Origin: Faucicola tetraodonis
GTDB taxonomy: Bacteria; Pseudomonadota; Gammaproteobacteria; Pseudomonadales; Moraxellaceae
Length of the DNA stretch: 64,000 bases
Assembly: GCA_032017425.1 (NCBI GenBank)
Contig: DALZPW010000006.1
Strand: one strand, 5' to 3'
The notes under the pieces are model-generated. The model had not been told where the DNA came from, did no database searches, and worked only from the letters and a program-made list of their open reading frames with translations. The first letter of the stretch is position 1; each line of letters starts with the position of its first letter. The translations under genes and the position numbers were made by a program. This document shows, in pieces, positions 17,149 to 25,360 of the stretch.

Positions 17149-17994
17149 CTATTGAGCAGGTTGAGAAGCTGACTGCATGGATTCAATTTGTTGTTGTAGT
17201 TGGGCTTGGATATCTGCTGCGGCAGGCTGTGCGGCATCAGCCGGTGGGTTGACTTTTAGCAAATCAACATCAAAAATGAGCACACTATTTGGCTCAATAC
17301 CACCTTGGGGGGCGCCTTGCTCACCGTAAGCGAGTTTTGATGGAATGTAGAAGCGATATTTGCCGCCTTCTTTCATTAACTGTAAGCCTTCGGTCCAACC
17401 TGGGATAACTTGGTTAAGCGGGAATACCGCAGGCTGACCGCCATGCTGTGCGGTGCTATCAAACACTTTACCGTCTAACAATTTACCTTCATATTGTACC
17501 GCTACGATATCTGTGGCTTTTGGCTGCGCGCCGGTACCTTCTTTGAGCACTTCATACTGTAAGCCAGACGCGGTGGTTTTGACACCCGCTTTTTTAGCGT
17601 TTTGCGCTAGGAAAGCCTCGCCTTTGGTTTGGTTGTCTTGTAGGCGTTTTTGGATTTGATTTTGCTCATAGGTTTGTACCGCTTTAATCATTTCTTCACG
17701 GGTCATGGTCGATTCTTTACCATTAAAACCGTCATTGATACCTTGATTGATATCAGCAGGATTGAGGTCTTTGGCGTCTTTTTTGACGTTTTGACCCATC
17801 ATATAACCTAGGCTATAACCTACCTTTGCCACTTCACTGCTTTGGGCATTGATAGCGGCTGAATTACCCGCCAACTGACGGCTACCGATGGCGGCTACTT
17901 GTGGGTCGTTGCCAAAACTTTTGATAAAAACGGGTGATAATGCCAAAGCACCTAACACAACTGCTGCCAATACGGGAACTGTATTATTGCTCAT
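17149..17994 (-). CDS. FKBP-type peptidyl-prolyl cis-trans isomerase (upstream paralog)
   Basis: 281 residues, AGGAAA 4-8 bases before the ATG. The layout matches its neighbour: a hydrophobic N-terminal segment (PVLAAVVLGALALSPVFIK) that looks more like an uncleaved anchor than a signal peptide, FKBP_N region with VGYSLGYMMGQNVKKDAKDL, then FKBP domain (VAVQYEGKLLDGKVFDSTAQH, VIPGWTEGLQLMKEGGKYRFY, LAYGEQGAPQGGIEP). It ends in an Ala/Gln-rich tail not present in the paralog. Thus one copy is probably membrane-anchored and the other free in the periplasm. The pair lies 100 bases apart on one strand and may be co-transcribed. Confidence 0.9.
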   Translation of the reverse strand: MSNNTVPVLAAVVLGALALSPVFIKSFGNDPQVAAIGSRQLAGNSAAINAQSSEVAKVGYSLGYMMGQNVKKDAKDLNPADINQGINDGFNGKESTMTREEMIKAVQTYEQNQIQKRLQDNQTKGEAFLAQNAKKAGVKTTASGLQYEVLKEGTGAQPKATDIVAVQYEGKLLDGKVFDSTAQHGGQPAVFPLNQVIPGWTEGLQLMKEGGKYRFYIPSKLAYGEQGAPQGGIEPNSVLIFDVDLLKVNPPADAAQPAAADIQAQLQQQIESMQSASQPAQ

Positions 17995-18356
17995 AAAATT
18001 TCCTATCTGATATGTCCAATTAAGGTCTAATAACTATTAAAAAATCGTCTCAAAATTGTATCTATCATAGCAGAAATAGTTTGTAAAACCTATGGCATCG
18101 TCAGCTTTAGGTTTTTTTGTGGGCAAATAGCGGCGATAGCAAAACGGTCTTTACCTCGATACCCTTTTATTGACCGTATCGGCAGCAGAAGGACTTTCAT
18201 ACCGCATTTTTACCCTTTTTTTACCCTATCAGCCCGCTAATGATAAATGGGATGAATGTGACAGCAGGCTTGTTAAGCCGTTGGCATAAAGCTACCTTAA
18301 CTAAAAGTAGCTCAACATAAAAACAGCATGAGAAATTTATGGGGTAGCTAAGACAG
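17995..18356. other. Intergenic region, nothing recognised
   Basis: This 362-base stretch lies upstream of the FKBP pair and downstream of the acyltransferase gene, all minus strand. It should contain the FKBP promoter. No small gene, repeat, terminator or operator could be supported. Confidence 0.35.
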
Positions 18357-18992
18357 TTAGCCATGCAAATCTTGTAACGGCTGTGACATTTTCTCAAAGT
18401 ATTTGCCTTTGACGCCGCGATAGTTTTCTAAAATTTTGGGTAAATCGGCGTCATAGTCGCCTGTTGGGTAAAACAAGGGCATAAAGCGCATTTGTTTGGT
18501 GTTATAGTCCATCGCAATCGGTAAAATGGGTACGCCTGCCCCTACGGCAATATGATAAAACCCTGTTTTCCATTTTTCGGTATAACTGCGTGTCCCTTCA
18601 GGTGCCAACCCTAACCAAAGCTGCTCTTGTTGTTTAAACTGCTCCAAAGTCGCCTGCAAAGTCGAGCCTTTTTTCTGACGGTCAATTGAGATCATACCGC
18701 CCCACTTTAAAAAAGGCCCGATGAGGGGGAGACGAAACAACTCTTTTTTGCCCATGAGTTTGACATCAATGCCAAGCGTTAAAATACCCATCACCGCGTT
18801 CCAACCGTCTTCGTTTGAGGTGTGAGGGGCAGCGAGCATCACTAGTTGTTTGACATCAGGTACGTCACCGACCACTTGCCAACCTGTTATTTTTAAGTAT
18901 TTTGCGGCAAGTTTGGCGATTTTTGGGTCATGACGGCGCGGCACGTTAGACCCAAATTGGCTAGGGTCTACTGGCGTTTGGTTGATATCCAT
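18357..18992 (-). CDS. Lysophospholipid / 1-acylglycerol-3-phosphate acyltransferase family protein
   Basis: 211 residues. It is a PlsC-type acyltransferase expected to transfer an acyl chain from acyl-ACP or acyl-CoA to a lysolipid at the inner membrane. The catalytic HX4D motif is in LAAPHTSNEDGWNAVMGI (around residue 53), the second motif in GGMISIDRQKKGS (block II) and the third in GLAPEGTRSYTEKWKTG (PEGTRS). It is shorter than PlsC (about 240) and resembles the small acyltransferases next to envelope genes. There is no obvious transmembrane helix, so membrane association is peripheral. AAAGAG lies about 9 bases before the ATG. The actual acceptor lipid is unknown. Confidence 0.85.
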   Translation of the reverse strand: MDINQTPVDPSQFGSNVPRRHDPKIAKLAAKYLKITGWQVVGDVPDVKQLVMLAAPHTSNEDGWNAVMGILTLGIDVKLMGKKELFRLPLIGPFLKWGGMISIDRQKKGSTLQATLEQFKQQEQLWLGLAPEGTRSYTEKWKTGFYHIAVGAGVPILPIAMDYNTKQMRFMPLFYPTGDYDADLPKILENYRGVKGKYFEKMSQPLQDLHG

Positions 18993-19093
18993 GAATATAC
19001 TCTTTGAGATACTAGATTGAATTAAAATACTAGGCTAAAATTTTCAGTTTACATTAGTTCACTGAAATTAGCAAATTTGTTGATTGAAGAGAG

Positions 19094-19432
19094 TTATAAC
19101 AAACTTTTGGGCTGAAGGATGATAATACTTGCACCCAACAATATTACCAAACCGCCAATGCTGTCCCAGTGCGTCAGAGAAACGCCATCGACAAATTTTA
19201 GCCATACCAAAGCCGTCGCGATATAGATGCCACCATATGCGGCATACACTCGCCCTGTCGCGGTGGGATGAAGGGTCAATAACCATACGAACACGGCGAG
19301 CGTGATGGTCATAGGTACAATGAGCCAAAGCGGTTTGTGCTGTTTGAGCATCAGATAGCCAAGATAACAACTGACAATCTCGGCAATGGCGGTGATAAAG
19401 AATAAAAGCAGGGTAATCAACAGTTTAGTCAT
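19094..19432 (-). CDS. ynfA: YnfA family small membrane protein (UPF0060)
   Basis: 112 residues, four predicted transmembrane helices (roughly 5-24, 33-52, 63-79, 88-107). The UPF0060 signature is clear: AEIVSCYLGYLML in helix 1, then TGRVYAAYGGIYIATALVWLK and DSIGGLVILLGASIIIL. The family belongs to the drug/metabolite transporter superfamily and relates to SMR-type four-helix transporters; some members have been linked to multidrug efflux, but its physiological substrate here is unknown. The ribosome site before the ATG is weak. It lies downstream of parE on the same strand, after a putative 53-residue gene. Confidence 0.93.
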   Translation of the reverse strand: MTKLLITLLLFFITAIAEIVSCYLGYLMLKQHKPLWLIVPMTITLAVFVWLLTLHPTATGRVYAAYGGIYIATALVWLKFVDGVSLTHWDSIGGLVILLGASIIILQPKSLL

Positions 19433-19459
19433 ATTCGCGGATTTGCCCCATGTTAGATG

Positions 19460-19621
19460 TTAGGCTGAAGGAGAAAGTTGATAAATCGCATCACGAGCGT
19501 CATTTTCTTTTGAAAAGTCTAACGCGTCATAGGATTTATCTACTTGATAATGTTTAAACGTATCAGATAGCCATACACTGTCAAAAGTACACGCTATCAG
19601 TGTAAGCTTAACGTCAATCAT
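19460..19621 (-). CDS. Putative 53-residue protein directly after parE
   Basis: An uninterrupted 54-codon frame starts 13 bases after the parE stop with AGG six bases before its ATG and ends just before ynfA. The product begins MIDVKLTLIACTFDSVW and ends AIYQLSPSA; it contains no signal or helix-forming membrane segment. Codon choice looks like that of neighbouring genes. I do not recognise a family. The spacing after parE suggests translational coupling in a parE-ORF-ynfA unit, but conservation is unverified. Confidence 0.45.
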   Translation of the reverse strand: MIDVKLTLIACTFDSVWLSDTFKHYQVDKSYDALDFSKENDARDAIYQLSPSA

Positions 19622-19634
19622 TTTTGCCTAGCCA

Positions 19635-21524
19635 TTAAACCCCAATTTCCGCCAAATCGCCTTTTTGCTCAAGCCATACTTTACGGTCGCTGGCGCGTTT
19701 TTTGGCAAGCAGCATATCCATCACGCTATCGGTCGCAGTTGGGTCATCAAGGTCTAGCTGCACCAAACGTCGCGTATCAGGATTCATCGTGGTTTCACGT
19801 AGCTGTTCGGCACTCATCTCGCCCAAACCTTTAAAACGGGTAATTTGCGGCTTTTTATTTTTTGCCACTTTTTTCAAGATTTGCTCAAGCTCGTCATTAT
19901 CAAGGGCGTACTCCACATCTTTGCCAATATCAATGCGGTATAGTGGTGGCATAGCGACATACAAATGCCCTGCATCAACGACCGCTTTAAAGTGTTTGAC
20001 AAACAGCGCACACAGCAATGTGGCAATATGCAGTCCATCCGAATCGGCATCCGCCAAAATACAGATTTTATCATAACGCAGTTCGCTCAAGTCGTCCGAA
20101 TCAGGATCAACGCCAATGGCAATGGCAATGTTGTGGATTTCTTCACTGGCAAGCACCGTATCGGGTGACACTTCCCATGTGTTCAAAATCTTGCCTCGCA
20201 GGGGCATAATGGCTTGGAAGTGACGGTCACGGGCTTGTTTTGCCGAGCCACCTGCCGAATCCCCTTCCACCAAAAACAGCTCTGCGCCATCTCGCAAATC
20301 ACCGCGACAATCCGCCAATTTGCCTGGCAGTGCAGGTCCTTGGGTGATTTTTTTACGCTCAACTTTTTTGGCAGATTTGAGCCGTTTGCCTGCTTTATTA
20401 ATCGCCAATTCAGCGATTTGTTTGGCAATCTCCGAGTGTTGGTTGAGCCACAGGCTAAAGCCATCTTTGGCAAAGGCTTGTACCACGCCCGCCGCTTCTC
20501 GGCTCGATAAGCGCTCTTTGGTCTGTCCGCTAAATTGCGGTTCGGAGAATTTTAGCGATAAAATATAATTGACCCCATCCCACACATCTTCAGGAGCGAG
20601 TTTGACGTTGCGCGGCAGTAGATTGTGCAGTTCACAAAATTCTTTTAACGCGTCAGTAATGCCTGTGCGTAGTCCATTGACGTGGGTGCCACCTTGTGCT
20701 GTAGGAATCAAGTTAACGTAGCTTTCTTGCACAGGCGTACCACCCTCGCTAAGCCAACAAATGGCAAAGCTTAACCCTGCTCGTTCGCCTTTTTTGGCGT
20801 CGTAATTAAACACGAATGGCTGTTCTGGGAGAATGATTTCTTCGACCAGTTGCTCGGTGAGATATTGCGATAGCCCATCGGTAAATTGCCAAACGTCTTT
20901 ATCGCCGTCAATGTCATTGATAAAAGTGATGGTCAGCCCTGCCGATAACACGGCTTTGGCTTTAAGATGGTGTTTGAGTTGTTTAATGTTAAATTTTGGT
21001 GAATCAAAGTATGTTTCATTGACCCAAAATCGCACCAACGTACCGCGTTTTTTCTTGTTAGAAGACGGCGCAACCGCCAGCGGGGCAACGGCATTGCCAT
21101 CGACAAATTGCATGGTGAATGCTTCGCCATTTCGCCACACAGTGACATCGACTTTGTGCGACAAAGCATTGACGACTGAAATCCCCACGCCATGCAGACC
21201 GCCTGAGACTTGGTAGTTGTCGGTAGAAAATTTACCGCCTGCGTGTAGGCGTGTCAAAATCAGTTCAATCCCCGATTGGTTAAATTCGGGGTGAATGTCG
21301 GTCGGCATGCCACGTCCGTCATCTTCGACTGACAGAGAGCCGTCGGTGTGTAGAATGACAGTAATGTTTTTGGCGTGACCTGCAAGCGCTTCGTCCACCG
21401 AGTTGTCGATGACTTCTTGGGCAAGGTGGTTGGGGCGGGTGGTGTCAGTGTACATACCAGGACGACGGCGTACCGGGTCAAGACCTTCTAATACTTCAAG
21501 TGATGTGGATGTGTAACTACTCAT
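19635..21524 (-). CDS. parE: DNA topoisomerase IV subunit B
   Basis: 629 residues, essentially the E. coli length. With ParC it decatenates daughter chromosomes using ATP. The GHKL ATPase domain is at the N-terminus (VRRRPGMYTDTTRPNHL, VIDNSVDEALAG, DDGRGMPTDIHP, GGLHGVGISVVNALS); the TOPRIM domain contains LVEGDSAGGSAKQARDR and ADADSDGLHI, and the C-terminal end ITRFKGLGEMSAEQLRETTM is diagnostic of the GyrB/ParE family. The GyrB-specific insertion is absent, and the QTKERLSSREA region is ParE-like. AAGG lies 5 bases before the ATG. yqiA lies immediately upstream, the same order as in E. coli. parC is not in this window. Confidence 0.97.
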   Translation of the reverse strand: MSSYTSTSLEVLEGLDPVRRRPGMYTDTTRPNHLAQEVIDNSVDEALAGHAKNITVILHTDGSLSVEDDGRGMPTDIHPEFNQSGIELILTRLHAGGKFSTDNYQVSGGLHGVGISVVNALSHKVDVTVWRNGEAFTMQFVDGNAVAPLAVAPSSNKKKRGTLVRFWVNETYFDSPKFNIKQLKHHLKAKAVLSAGLTITFINDIDGDKDVWQFTDGLSQYLTEQLVEEIILPEQPFVFNYDAKKGERAGLSFAICWLSEGGTPVQESYVNLIPTAQGGTHVNGLRTGITDALKEFCELHNLLPRNVKLAPEDVWDGVNYILSLKFSEPQFSGQTKERLSSREAAGVVQAFAKDGFSLWLNQHSEIAKQIAELAINKAGKRLKSAKKVERKKITQGPALPGKLADCRGDLRDGAELFLVEGDSAGGSAKQARDRHFQAIMPLRGKILNTWEVSPDTVLASEEIHNIAIAIGVDPDSDDLSELRYDKICILADADSDGLHIATLLCALFVKHFKAVVDAGHLYVAMPPLYRIDIGKDVEYALDNDELEQILKKVAKNKKPQITRFKGLGEMSAEQLRETTMNPDTRRLVQLDLDDPTATDSVMDMLLAKKRASDRKVWLEQKGDLAEIGV

Positions 21525-21644
21525 AACAACCTTAATTTTTTAAAATTTTAAATGATTCATAACAAATACAAATAGTAGATATAGCTAGTGATATGACGCA
21601 AACCCATTTTCTAGGTTAATGCTTGAACTTTTGACCAACATTTT

Positions 21645-22274
21645 TTATTTAATCAACGGCAAGCCGAACAAGAACAGTATGATTTGCGGTAGTTTGGTTT
21701 CAAAATCACTCATCACATGGTCGCCACCCTCTTCCACAATGATATGGCTTTGGGCATTGCTTTTTTCCAAAGCGCTTTGACTAAAATAATTGACCGCATC
21801 TTGGAAATTAAGCAACTCATCGCCTTTTTTCAAGATTACCAATAAATTCTGCGGATTGAGCGATTGTTCGGGGCGATTTGCTACCAGCCACTCAATATCT
21901 TTTTTACTAATATGCCAACCATCGGGGGTCACGTGACCGATATAATCATCGGGCAAACCGTCAAAATCTTCCCCAAAAAAACGCTTGAGACTTGTGCCAC
22001 TGTGCACACTTGGATTGAGCAATACCGTTTTTTTACCTGTCAAATTTGCCAAAATATTGCCATAAAATCCACCGAGCGAACTACCGACCAAACCTGTATT
22101 CGGGTCTTTGGCAATAATTTCTTGGATTAAAGCAATCGACTCGTTGGGTGAACGATTCAAGTCGGGCGCAACGACATGAATTTGTGGAAAATTTTTGGCA
22201 CAAAAATCTTTGAGTTTTTGCGCTTTTTCGGCGTTTGGATTACTATCAAGTCCGTGAATATACACAATTTGCAT
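21645..22274 (-). CDS. yqiA: YqiA family alpha/beta-hydrolase (UPF0227 esterase)
   Basis: 209 residues. An alpha/beta-hydrolase with short-chain esterase activity in the E. coli homolog. Start VYIHGLDSNPNAEKAQKL carries the oxyanion HG; the nucleophile elbow is GLVGSSLGGFYGNILA (GxSxG, Ser near residue 84); the catalytic His sits in EEGGDHVMSDFE near the C-terminus. It is encoded 120 bases upstream of parE on the same strand, the conserved yqiA-parE order, so the two may share a transcript. Its physiological substrate is unknown. Confidence 0.88.
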   Translation of the reverse strand: MQIVYIHGLDSNPNAEKAQKLKDFCAKNFPQIHVVAPDLNRSPNESIALIQEIIAKDPNTGLVGSSLGGFYGNILANLTGKKTVLLNPSVHSGTSLKRFFGEDFDGLPDDYIGHVTPDGWHISKKDIEWLVANRPEQSLNPQNLLVILKKGDELLNFQDAVNYFSQSALEKSNAQSHIIVEEGGDHVMSDFETKLPQIILFLFGLPLIK

Positions 22275-22535
22275 GGTTTTCTCGCTATTTTTTAATTATA
22301 GTAAATTATCATATCGACTGTGGTTGATTTGGCCAACATTTAATCTTAGCATTGCTTGGCTAAAATAGCCATGATGCGAGGTTTCAACACGTTAAAATTT
22401 GTCGTGTTAGTTAGATAGCCGTAGTTGAAGGTACGTTTTTGCCTGTGTTATTTGATTTTCAGTCCAGTTAACCCTATCTCTGCATAGGTGGATTACTTGT
22501 CCATTTGCATGGCGTAGTCAGGAGTTATCACCGCG

Positions 22536-22820
22536 ATGGAGCAGCAAGAGTTATTTGAGATTGCCAGTCCTTGTATTCAAGTCTGCGAGCTTGATAAACA
22601 GGGGTATTGTAAAGGCTGTTTGCGCAATCGTACCGAGCGTGACCTTTGGCTTATGATGAATGACTCCCAAAAGCGGCAAGTACTTAAGTTATTGACTATC
22701 CGACGACTCAAACGACTGCGTGCCGAGCGTTTGGCGCACCAAACCCCCACTCAAACTGCGCAAGAAGATGAGATAAATTTGACATTGTTTGAAGATAATG
22801 AAAATAATGTTGGCGACTAA
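22536..22820 (+). CDS. DUF1289 domain-containing protein
   Basis: 94 residues. The DUF1289 signature covers residues 10-50: SPCIQVCELDKQGYCKGCLRN, then the RTERDLWLMMNDSQKRQVL helix. The four cysteines (CIQVC and CKGC) look like a small metal or Fe-S binding site; what it binds is unproven. The Lys/Arg-rich helix LLTIRRLKRLRAERL and a short acidic C-terminus follow. AGGAG lies about 12 bases before the ATG. The next gene starts 47 bases later on the same strand, so they may be an operon. Many proteobacteria carry this gene alone; function unknown. Confidence 0.85.
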   Translation: MEQQELFEIASPCIQVCELDKQGYCKGCLRNRTERDLWLMMNDSQKRQVLKLLTIRRLKRLRAERLAHQTPTQTAQEDEINLTLFEDNENNVGD

Positions 22821-22867
22821 TTGATTAATTGATCGTAATGTCTACTAAAAAAAATTAGGTTGAATGC

Positions 22868-23854
22868 ATGAATAGTTCTTGGTTTAAGCAGGTTTGGCGA
22901 CTTGCATTAACAGCGATTACGGTATTGATTTTTTTCATGGCAATTCGTGCGCTTTACCGTTTGACCAAAACTGTGCACTATCAAGACGTTCTAGACGCTA
23001 TCGCGCATATTCCTACTTTCCATCTTATTATCGCCGCCATCGTGGTGGCTTTTGGTTATTTAGTACTCACCATTTATGATTTTATTGCACTACGCCAAAT
23101 CGGCAAAAAACTTGATTACCCGCATGTCGCCCTCACCTCTTTTACCGCTTATGCCATTAGCCACACCATTGGGCTCAATCTTGTCACCGCGAGTGGTATC
23201 CGTTATCGTAACTATCGCCGTTTTAATCTGAGTCATAATGAAATTGCCAACATCGTCTGGATGGTGTCAATGGCATTTACCTTTGGTATTACCACGTTGA
23301 TTGGGGCGTCTTTGACTAGCCATCCTGATATTACCATTCAACTATTATCCGAACTGGATAAATCCCTTGGCATCTTTGAGCATACTTTCTATGTACGGAT
23401 GCTTGGCATCATCATGTTAATCGTTATTGCAGCGATTATTGTGTACGCTGGCAGGCAAGGCAAACATGTGGTGATTCGGGGTTGGCGTTTTGACTTACCG
23501 CCCGCCAAAATTGTGCTGCAACAGATTGCGATTGCCATTTTAGATTTAAGTACCGTGGCATTGGTACTATACTTACTATTGCCGCCTTCTGAGCATATCA
23601 GTTATTGGGCGACCTTTTCTGCGTTTATTCAATCAATGGCAATCGGTATTTTAAGTCATGTCCCTGGGGGATTGGGCGTATTTGAAGTGGTTATGATTAC
23701 GGCTTTGCCCAAAGTCGATCGGACGCAGATGCTGGCAGTATTATTGATTTTTAGATTACTGTATTACATCATGCCATTTTTGGTTGCCTTACTGGCATTA
23801 TTGGCATATGAGGCAAAGCTATATTTGAGTGAAAACTCTGACAAAAAAAAATAA
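22868..23854 (+). CDS. YbhN/UPF0104-type integral membrane protein (LPG synthase TM-domain family)
   Basis: 328 residues with about eight transmembrane helices. It resembles the N-terminal membrane part of lysylphosphatidylglycerol synthase/YbhN (flippase-like fold): helices at 10-25, 42-66, 80-110 and so on, with FTAYAISHTIGLNLVTASGIRYRNYRRF, the conserved family loop, and HVPGGLGVFEVVMITALP near the C-terminus. The soluble synthase domain of MprF is absent, so it is not an aminoacyl-lipid synthase by itself. AGG sits 8 bases before the ATG. Downstream a long inverted repeat overlaps the stop codon. Likely a lipid transporter; substrate not assignable. Confidence 0.85.
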   Translation: MNSSWFKQVWRLALTAITVLIFFMAIRALYRLTKTVHYQDVLDAIAHIPTFHLIIAAIVVAFGYLVLTIYDFIALRQIGKKLDYPHVALTSFTAYAISHTIGLNLVTASGIRYRNYRRFNLSHNEIANIVWMVSMAFTFGITTLIGASLTSHPDITIQLLSELDKSLGIFEHTFYVRMLGIIMLIVIAAIIVYAGRQGKHVVIRGWRFDLPPAKIVLQQIAIAILDLSTVALVLYLLLPPSEHISYWATFSAFIQSMAIGILSHVPGGLGVFEVVMITALPKVDRTQMLAVLLIFRLLYYIMPFLVALLALLAYEAKLYLSENSDKKK

Positions 23855-23917
23855 CCTTTTACATTGTTAACACTTTGCATCAAACAAACATGTTTTCATA
23901 TCGTAAAAGGTTATTTT
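23849..23917 (+). terminator. Long-loop inverted repeat spanning the end of the YbhN-like gene
   Basis: AAATAACCTTTTAC is mirrored by GTAAAAGGTTATTT about 40 bases later and ends in TTTT. The stem includes the TAA stop. Termination is probable but the loop is unusually long. Confidence 0.5.
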
Positions 23918-23987
23918 AAGCATGTTTGGTATGATCATACCAGATTAAATAGACCTGTTAAATCGACCTATCTTATCACTTTAGTGT

Positions 23988-24143
23988 TTAAACTTTTCGG
24001 CTAATAAAGGCGATAATAAATAAAATCACTGCTACTGCCAAGAACACATATGCCAAGTTTGCCGATAAACCTGCGACACCACCAAACCCTAAGAAACTAG
24101 CAATGAGTGCGATTACCGCAAAAATAATAGCCCAACGAAACAT
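23988..24143 (-). CDS. DUF1328 (YtjA-type) micro-membrane protein
   Basis: 51 residues, too short for most gene finders. It begins MFRWAIIFAVIALIASFLGF, followed by GGVAGLSANLAYVFLAVAV and LFIIAFISRKV: two short hydrophobic helices joined by a Gly-rich turn, the DUF1328 pattern. AGGAG lies 8 bases before the ATG. The family is widely induced in stationary or stress conditions in other proteobacteria, but its function is unknown. It is convergent with the YbhN-like gene and separated from the Lys/Thr-rich gene by about 550 bases. Confidence 0.85.
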   Translation of the reverse strand: MFRWAIIFAVIALIASFLGFGGVAGLSANLAYVFLAVAVILFIIAFISRKV

Positions 24144-24695
24144 GATAATTCTCCTTTTTTATTGTTTTAAATGTCCTGTTTTTGCACTTAGAAATTTTGC
24201 ATTAGACACTTTGCATTTTAGTTGTTAAAGCCTGTTAACCTATGCTTTATTGCATGAGTACATATTAAAATAATTCTATAGCGTTGTAACGAGCACTTTT
24301 GTAAGGTTTGTGGCTTTCTCATAGCCTGTGTATAACAAAGTGCAAAAAAAACCATGCATGGTTAATGATGTTCATGCTTCTGGTAAGCATTAGTAAGTAT
24401 TGCAATGCTGTGTTAATGTAGCTGTAGCTTGCATTGACAATCTCACTGATTGTTAACGCCACCGAATGACTTCCTTAATGGCATTAGGATTTGTTTACGT
24501 ATTCTCAACATTTTGTCCCTAATCCTTACATTGTTGCGGCCGATGATTGTTTTATAATGGCATCTAGGCTTTTAGTATTCCCTTAACAGTGATTCTCTTT
24601 ATAATACTGTCATATTTGGGAATTATACTAACTACCTATATAACTATAGAATAACTATAGACACAAGTATAGCAATCAACAATGAGGAAAAAATT
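24144..24695. other. Large divergent AT-rich spacer with dyads
   Basis: This 552-base region has no gene. It contains a perfect palindrome AACCATGCATGGTT at 24350-24363 and a repeated AACTATAGA block near 24643-24660 just upstream of the Lys/Thr-rich gene. It probably holds promoters for the DUF1328 gene (minus) and the exported protein gene (plus). Confidence 0.4.
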
Positions 24696-25187
24696 ATGAA
24701 AAAGTTAGCCACAACACTTACTGCATTAGTCATAGCAACAGGTCTTACCGTGAGTGCCCAAGCAGCGACTAAAGTAACAACTACGACCAAATCGACTACC
24801 ACACACAAAAACGTCGCATCGGCAAAAGCAAAACCGCAAAAAGCGACGCAAAAATCCACAAAAGCCTCAAAAAATACTCACAGTACCAAAGCTTCAGCCA
24901 AGGCTAAAAAAGGCAGCAAAGCAACGCCAAGAACCAGTGAAGTAAACATTGATATCCCAGCTGACCTAAAAATCGACGAAAGCACTAACAAATCTGTTGC
25001 GCCAAGAGCACCTATGAATGCTCAACCCAATCCTGTAGTTGTGGTCCCTGTAGTAAAAGTTATCCCAAAAGGGCCTGCGGTTCAAGCAGTCACCGTTAAA
25101 CCTATTGACGACAATACAGCGATTGCCTCAACAACGACGACCGTACCCGTTGACGTACAAACTGTACCTGTTGTAGTAAACCCATAA
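24696..25187 (+). CDS. Exported Lys/Thr/Ala-rich low-complexity protein
   Basis: 163 residues with a clear signal peptide (MKKLATTLTALVIATGLTVSAQA). The mature part is low complexity in two blocks: residues 25-85 are rich in Lys/Thr/Ser/Ala (KASAKAKKGSKATPR) and strongly basic, and residues 95-163 are Val/Pro-rich (NPVVVVPVVKVIPKGPAV, ending VPVVVNP). No known domain was seen. GAGG lies 7-9 bases before the ATG and a strong terminator follows, so it is an independent unit. The basic repeats could interact with nucleic acid, LPS or peptidoglycan, but that is guesswork. Confidence 0.7.
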   Translation: MKKLATTLTALVIATGLTVSAQAATKVTTTTKSTTTHKNVASAKAKPQKATQKSTKASKNTHSTKASAKAKKGSKATPRTSEVNIDIPADLKIDESTNKSVAPRAPMNAQPNPVVVVPVVKVIPKGPAVQAVTVKPIDDNTAIASTTTTVPVDVQTVPVVVNP

Positions 25188-25210
25188 TCGCTAATTGTTA
25201 AACGATTTTT

Positions 25211-25248
25211 ATAAAAAAAGATGCCTGTGTGGCATCTTTTTTTTGTGG
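25211..25248. terminator. Strong terminator after the Lys/Thr-rich gene
   Basis: AAAAAAAGATGCC / GGCATCTTTTTTTT with a TGTGT loop. A long T tract follows on the plus strand and the A run would serve the minus strand. Confidence 0.85.
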
Positions 25249-25360
25249 ATTATTAGCTAATTAGTGTATTGATTATTTGGACAATAAAGAAGACACGCTT
25301 GATACCCTTTTTTTATTGTTCCTTTTTTATTGTTATATCGCTCAAAATCTTTAACAACTT

